From Cinnamomum chago (Eukaryota > Streptophyta > Magnoliopsida > Laurales > Lauraceae): DNA of 64,000 nt. The notes below the pieces were generated by a model. It was not told where the DNA came from. It saw only the letters and a program-made list of their open reading frames with translations, and searched no databases. Every line of letters begins with the position of its first letter. Position 1 is the first letter of the stretch. Below are positions 60,191 through 64,000 of the stretch, piece after piece. The position numbers were made by a program, and so were the translations under genes. The stretch spans positions 66,084,001 through 66,148,000 of the forward strand of contig CP142459.1 of the NCBI GenBank assembly GCA_038049695.1, given 5' to 3'.

Positions 60191-61059
60191 GAACTGTCAT
60201 GTTGGAGAACATTTTGAAAACAATAACATCGTCAAGAAAGATATGGGGACCCAAGATAATTCTTGTTGTAATATTCTTAATGTATCACTGGAAATAAGCA
60301 GCTATGTTGCAGATTTTAAGGCCTCAAAGATCAATGGTGAAGATAGATGAAAAAGGGTGTTTCAATCCAAGGAGCTTCCACAAAGTGTTGTTCATATGCT
60401 TAGGGCCCCACTCCCCATAATCTCTACATGTCCTCTCCAACAAACCCAGTTTGGAATTGGTGTGTCAAAAATTATTTGTTATGACCCCCCAGGAGCTGAA
60501 CTTGAGGTAATAAGAACTAATTTTTGTTGGGCCCAAACCCCTTGACCATCACAATCAATTCAAAATCTCAGCCAATTAAACCATTTTAGTTTGGACAGCT
60601 TTACTGGTGAATTTTATCATGTGCCAACATGAATTATCGAAAATCTTCCATGCTGGTCCTCCTCAAGAGTGTAATACCTTCAGGTATTCACTAAGCCTTA
60701 GCCCAACCAAAATGACACGTTGGAAAGCTCAAGCCCAAGCCTGGTGAGGTAAAGTGCTGGGTCTGATCATAAGCCTGAATGATCTGAGCCTCAAGAGTGG
60801 GTGATGTTCTGTGTACTTCATGTACATTTATGGTCATATTTGTAAATACATGTGATTTTATACTGGCAAAATGTATAATATTTAATGCAATTTGGGTACT
60901 TGAGGTCCAAGCCCAAGCCCATCTTGCCCAGTCTGAATTGGGTTCTGGTGGGAGCCAGGAGATCAGAATTATTGGCCTTTTACCCAAACTTATTTTCAAA
61001 TGATTTCATCCATTTGGACGATACCAATCTAATGGTTAGGATTTCGATATAGATGTGAT
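60191..61059. other. Intergenic repeat debris
   Basis: GCCCAAGCC-type motifs at 60690-60960 suggest another old GC-rich MITE copy. No gene is seen. Confidence 0.35.
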
Positions 61060-61913
61060 TCCTGTTTTGCCCATTCTTATTTGCTGCATTTGTGGCTGGA
61101 ATTGCCTCTGCTGACCTTGCACTGGCCTCTGTTGTCCTAGGACTGGCCTCTGCTGCTGTGGCGCTGCACCCCTATATTGCTGATACTGAGGGGCTGGTGC
61201 TCGGTACATTTGTTGTTGTGGTGCCCGGGGAATCTGCTGTGGTCCCTGCGGAGGTGCTGTCCTCCAAGGCTGCTGTACAGGAGCACAAGAAGCAGCTAGG
61301 ACGCTGGCAACTGATTACCGCCATTGGGACAATCGCGAACTCGATGGCCAATCTGCCCACAGTGGAAACATACCCCTGTCTCCTTGTAGCACTGCTTAGT
61401 AGGGTGATTCTTTCCACACCGTCCACACAATTATCTCTGACCAACCGAGGGTTGACCTTGAATCTTCAGTTTCTTTGGGTTGCCCTGACTAGAAGATTGC
61501 CCCAACTGATGTTACTGATATTTGGCTTGTCGTTCTGCTACCTTCTTCTTTAGTGCACCTTCAGCCCAATATGCACTCTTGACATTCTCCTGGAATGTCG
61601 GGCGTTGATTGTCTCCGATCATCATGTAGATATCAGCTGATAACCCATCAAGAAAACGCCTGATTTTCTCTTCCTCTGGAACTACTAGTGTGGGTGCATA
61701 CTTAGCCAATCTTGTGAACTGTTGTTCATACTGCACTAAGATCTGAAAATCCCTCTTCCACTGGTCCTTGACATATTTGGGAATAAATTTATCCATAAAC
61801 TCCGTGCAAGTGCCTAAAATAATACGGACTTGATTAAGAGATAAATGTGTTGGTTTGCTATTAAGCTCTTTGAAGAGGTTGAACGCCTGAGCCTGAAAGG
61901 GAAGAAGAGGCAA
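61060..61913 (-). pseudogene. Ty3/gypsy gag fragment
   Basis: The 61512-61913 frame matches the retrotransposon gag family: FIPKYVKDQWKRDF, then YEQQFTRLAKYAP and EEEKIRRFLDGL. Downstream a CCHC zinc knuckle (CFHCGQIGHRVRDC, about 61330-61375) and a preceding CGRCGKNHP motif are readable, followed by a Q/P-rich linker in another frame (61080-61310). A stop near 61433 and a frameshift near 61305-61315 break it. No pol or LTRs adjoin, so it is a gag-only remnant. A plus-strand frame over the same bases is a shadow of the Q-rich linker. Confidence 0.85.
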
Positions 61914-62879
61914 AGGTTAGAGACCCCTGGCTGTTGTCAACCGAAGGCCCACCGATGCCTGAGTTAGTGCAATCACTAAGCAAATGATGGATGGAGGAGA
62001 AAATGAGTGAGAATGTTGATGCTCTTTTGAGTTACCTCTTTGGACTTACCTCATGTGTATATATAGGCGCTGAGGTCCCATCAGGAGTTTCCTTAATGGA
62101 GGTAGGTAAAAAGGGAACATCCCATCAGGCCATACCTTATACCCTTAGTGGGGGTAGGTGTAAGCTCTGTCCCATCAGTCCATACCTTGTATGGTTGTGG
62201 ACATGACCATATTATAAGGTCAACTCCTTATCAGGCACATGCCCTATATGACAGCTCGTTCTGCAACACCACCGCACCCTAATAGGTCATTAATTATGAT
62301 TGACGTTTGGCACTTATCTCGGTCGACTGAAGACACCGAGACCGAGATGGGCATGCCAAAATTGGAGCCGAGGCGAGGCTAGCTGGTACTCTTACCGAGA
62401 CTAGCCAAAACCGGACGCCGAACCCAGAGTGGTGCCAAGACGGGCTTAGCAATTCACTTCGGGGTTATGAGACCGAGATCAGGGCGAACCCAATTGGTAT
62501 TTTTACCGGAATCAGGTTTATCTTTGGTATTACGAAAATGCCCCCACACAATTGCCTCATAGCTCTTGGCCTTTTGGAATTTTCATATTCTTTGAGGTCG
62601 GGAGCTAAGAACATTTTTGCGCTCAGGCTCCATCTCAGCGCTAATCGTTGACGTCTGCTGGCGTTCAATCCTTATCGCGACACCGCTTTCTCTGCTCGAG
62701 GCAATAAGTGGCGTGCCTTTATTATTTCGTATGGATGAACATGCGTATGTCGCTTCATATGCCTGAGGAGATGCGCCAAAGTTATTACGGGGGATGAACT
62801 GGCGGTGCCACGTGTCTTCTTCCTCTTGGTTGCTGCTTATATCGAAGCAACGTCTGGAAAGTTCGAAGCGACGTTTCGC
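61914..62879. other. Region between two retroelement remnants
   Basis: No gene is supported. 62280-62460 is rich in CTCGGT/ACCGAG motifs, which recur in the leader at 62980, so it is probably the LTR or U3 of the element whose ORF starts at 63.2 kb. Confidence 0.4.
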
Positions 62880-62910
62880 ACGCGTACTTTTAAGAGGCAC
62901 TCCTCCGTTC

Positions 62911-62920
62911 TATAAATAGG
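62911..62920 (+). promoter_or_regulatory. TATA box of the right-edge retroelement
   Basis: TATAAATAGG in the context CCGTTCTATAAATAGGGGTG, about 320 bases before the ORF1 start. A T/C-rich leader follows. Confidence 0.6.
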
Positions 62921-63176
62921 GGTGCCCCCTATTCCTTTTCTTACTTTTGCTCTTGCTTGGAACGATACTCTGCCAGAGAAGATATCTTGCCGAGACCAGA
63001 ACTGAACAAATTCGGAGATCCTCGTTTTTTCGAATCCTTTACCCTCTCTCTGTGAGTCTGCTTTTCTCTTTATCTTTTCATGTTCATTCCGTCCCCTTTT
63101 AGGGTTCCTGTTCTTTTACCCTCTAGGATTTTAAGTTCCGTATGTCCGTCGTTTTCGTCTCTTTTAGTTCTTAGGA

Positions 63177-64000
63177 ATGGGGATTTACAGCCACAGGGTG
63201 GAGAACTCGCAAGCCCTGGAGGGGCTCAGAAATGTGTATTAAGATACCAGACGACGTTCTGGTGAAGCCGGGTGACTTCCAAGGCGGCTTTGATGGCCAT
63301 TTCCATTTCAACAAGTGGATGCCCTTTCCTTTGGTATCTATTATCGAAGGTGGGGTTAGATTCTCCGTCCATCCCCTTCTCCGGTTGTGCTTGAGCACCT
63401 GGAGGCTCTGGCCCTTCCAGTTGATGCCCAATGGTTTCAAGATAATCATGGGCGTCGTCGAGCTAAACAAAATCCTCAATATTAATCTCGGTGTGCACGA
63501 CATCGAGGATGTCTATGACATCTGCAAGTCAGCAAGGGGCGAGGATACCTATTACCTCCGAGTGAAGGTGAAATGTTGACCCCTGGTGACTGCTTTGGAG
63601 GATTTGAGCAAGTATGCCGAGGATGAGCGCCTGCTTGTATTGGGGAATTGGGAGTTCGAGCCGTCCGAGACCGAGGTGACAAGGAGAATCCAGATTCCCT
63701 GGAAACCTGGGACTCCCCTGAGTAAATACTCACCTCCTCTAGGGTGCTGTGTTCACTTCCCCTATCATTTTGCCGAGCTAATGTTTTCTTCTCGTTTTTT
63801 GTGCAAGCATCCAACGAAGAAGGAAAGACGCCACCTTAGACCACTGGAAGCGGAACGAGGTCTGGCTCCATAAAGTATATAATTATCGTGGTCACGAAGG
63901 CCGAGCCGCCTTTTCCTTGCTTGGGTACACGCCGAGTTACCAATCTTACATCAACATAACGCTCGAACTTCCCACCAAGCCGATCGGAGAGGTGGTGCTT
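63177..64000 (+). pseudogene. Retroelement ORF1 ('putative gypsy type transposon' family)
   Basis: The frame 63232-63873 contains FPLVSIIEGGVRFSVHPLLR and FQLMPNGFKIIMGVVELNKIL, the pattern of the plant N-terminal domain known as 'putative gypsy type transposon' (PF04195-like: low-complexity N terminus, F.HP, then L.PN.w). Three breaks are visible. An apparent one-base gain near 63240 separates the likely true N terminus (from about 63177) from the domain. An in-frame TGA stands at 63577-63579. A frame change near 63840 is needed to reach the last readable stretch (WKRNEVWLHKVYNYRG), unless an intron lies there. The ORF runs off the window. Family assignment is moderate. Confidence 0.6.

Noticed and set aside
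61092..61553. 153-residue plus-strand frame rich in A, V and L
   Set aside because: It is the antisense shadow of the Q/P-rich linker and zinc knuckle of the minus-strand gypsy gag.
1..64000. tRNA, rRNA or organelle-derived inserts
   Set aside because: No cloverleaf-capable segment with intact A and B boxes and no rRNA or plastid gene sequence was recognised. The TGGTATCAGAGC sites are retroelement primer sites.

Overview
The window is plant nuclear DNA. It has spliced genes with GT-AG introns, AT-rich intergenic sequence, LTR retrotransposons primed by initiator tRNA-Met, MITEs and dinucleotide microsatellites. Plant-specific families are present: Bet v 1/MLP, ferric reductase oxidase (FRO), FAR1-type Mutator transposase and SIRE-like copia gag. 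The style fits a dicot or other broad-leaved angiosperm, but the species cannot be fixed from the sequence.

Layout. 1-4032: 5' half of a Ty1/copia element on the minus strand. A PIF/Harbinger-like non-autonomous element carrying an F-box gene fragment sits inside its gag, and the copia element itself sits inside exon 2 of a Bet v 1/MLP pseudogene. 4.0-21.2 kb: an MLP (major latex protein-like, Bet v 1 fold) cluster with five copies. Copy 1 is a pseudogene (4.0-4.5 kb) and copy 2 is exon-deleted (7.7-8.2 kb). Copy 3 (12.2-12.7 kb, minus) and copy 4 (17.9-18.5 kb, plus) are intact and divergent. Copy 5 is a 3' stub (about 21.0 kb). A putative 3.4-kb solo LTR, GC-rich hAT-like MITEs and other repeats lie between them. 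22.0-26.5 kb: a six-exon minus-strand gene for an organelle-type class I release factor domain (GGQ) protein, with a TRIM retrotransposon in intron 1.

26.7-37.5 kb: a complete 10.8-kb Mutator-like element (MULE) inserted in a (TA)n tract. It has inverted terminal repeats of about 640 bp, an intact FAR1/MULE/SWIM transposase gene, and a convergently transcribed small gene for a GRF zinc-finger, coiled-coil, membrane-anchor protein. Between the two genes lies a 2.3-kb palindrome built of 189-bp tandem units. The convergent two-gene layout recalls MuDR, but the second gene is unrelated to mudrB. A 114-bp MITE at 43.1 kb has a similar terminus and also lies in a TA repeat.

39.3-53.6 kb: a tandem pair of minus-strand ferric reductase genes. 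One is complete (46.3-53.6 kb) and one is a 3'-only, frameshifted copy (39.3-41.2 kb), with a decayed copia pol between them. 53.6-64 kb: repeat-rich sequence with poly-G duplications, a degraded Ty3/gypsy gag on the minus strand, and the 5' region of another retroelement whose ORF1 resembles the 'putative gypsy type transposon' family and runs off the right edge.

The host genes with supportable intact structures are two MLP genes, the release-factor gene and the FRO gene. Most of the rest is mobile DNA and its debris. Exon boundaries were read by eye from splice signals and phase, and no database search was possible.
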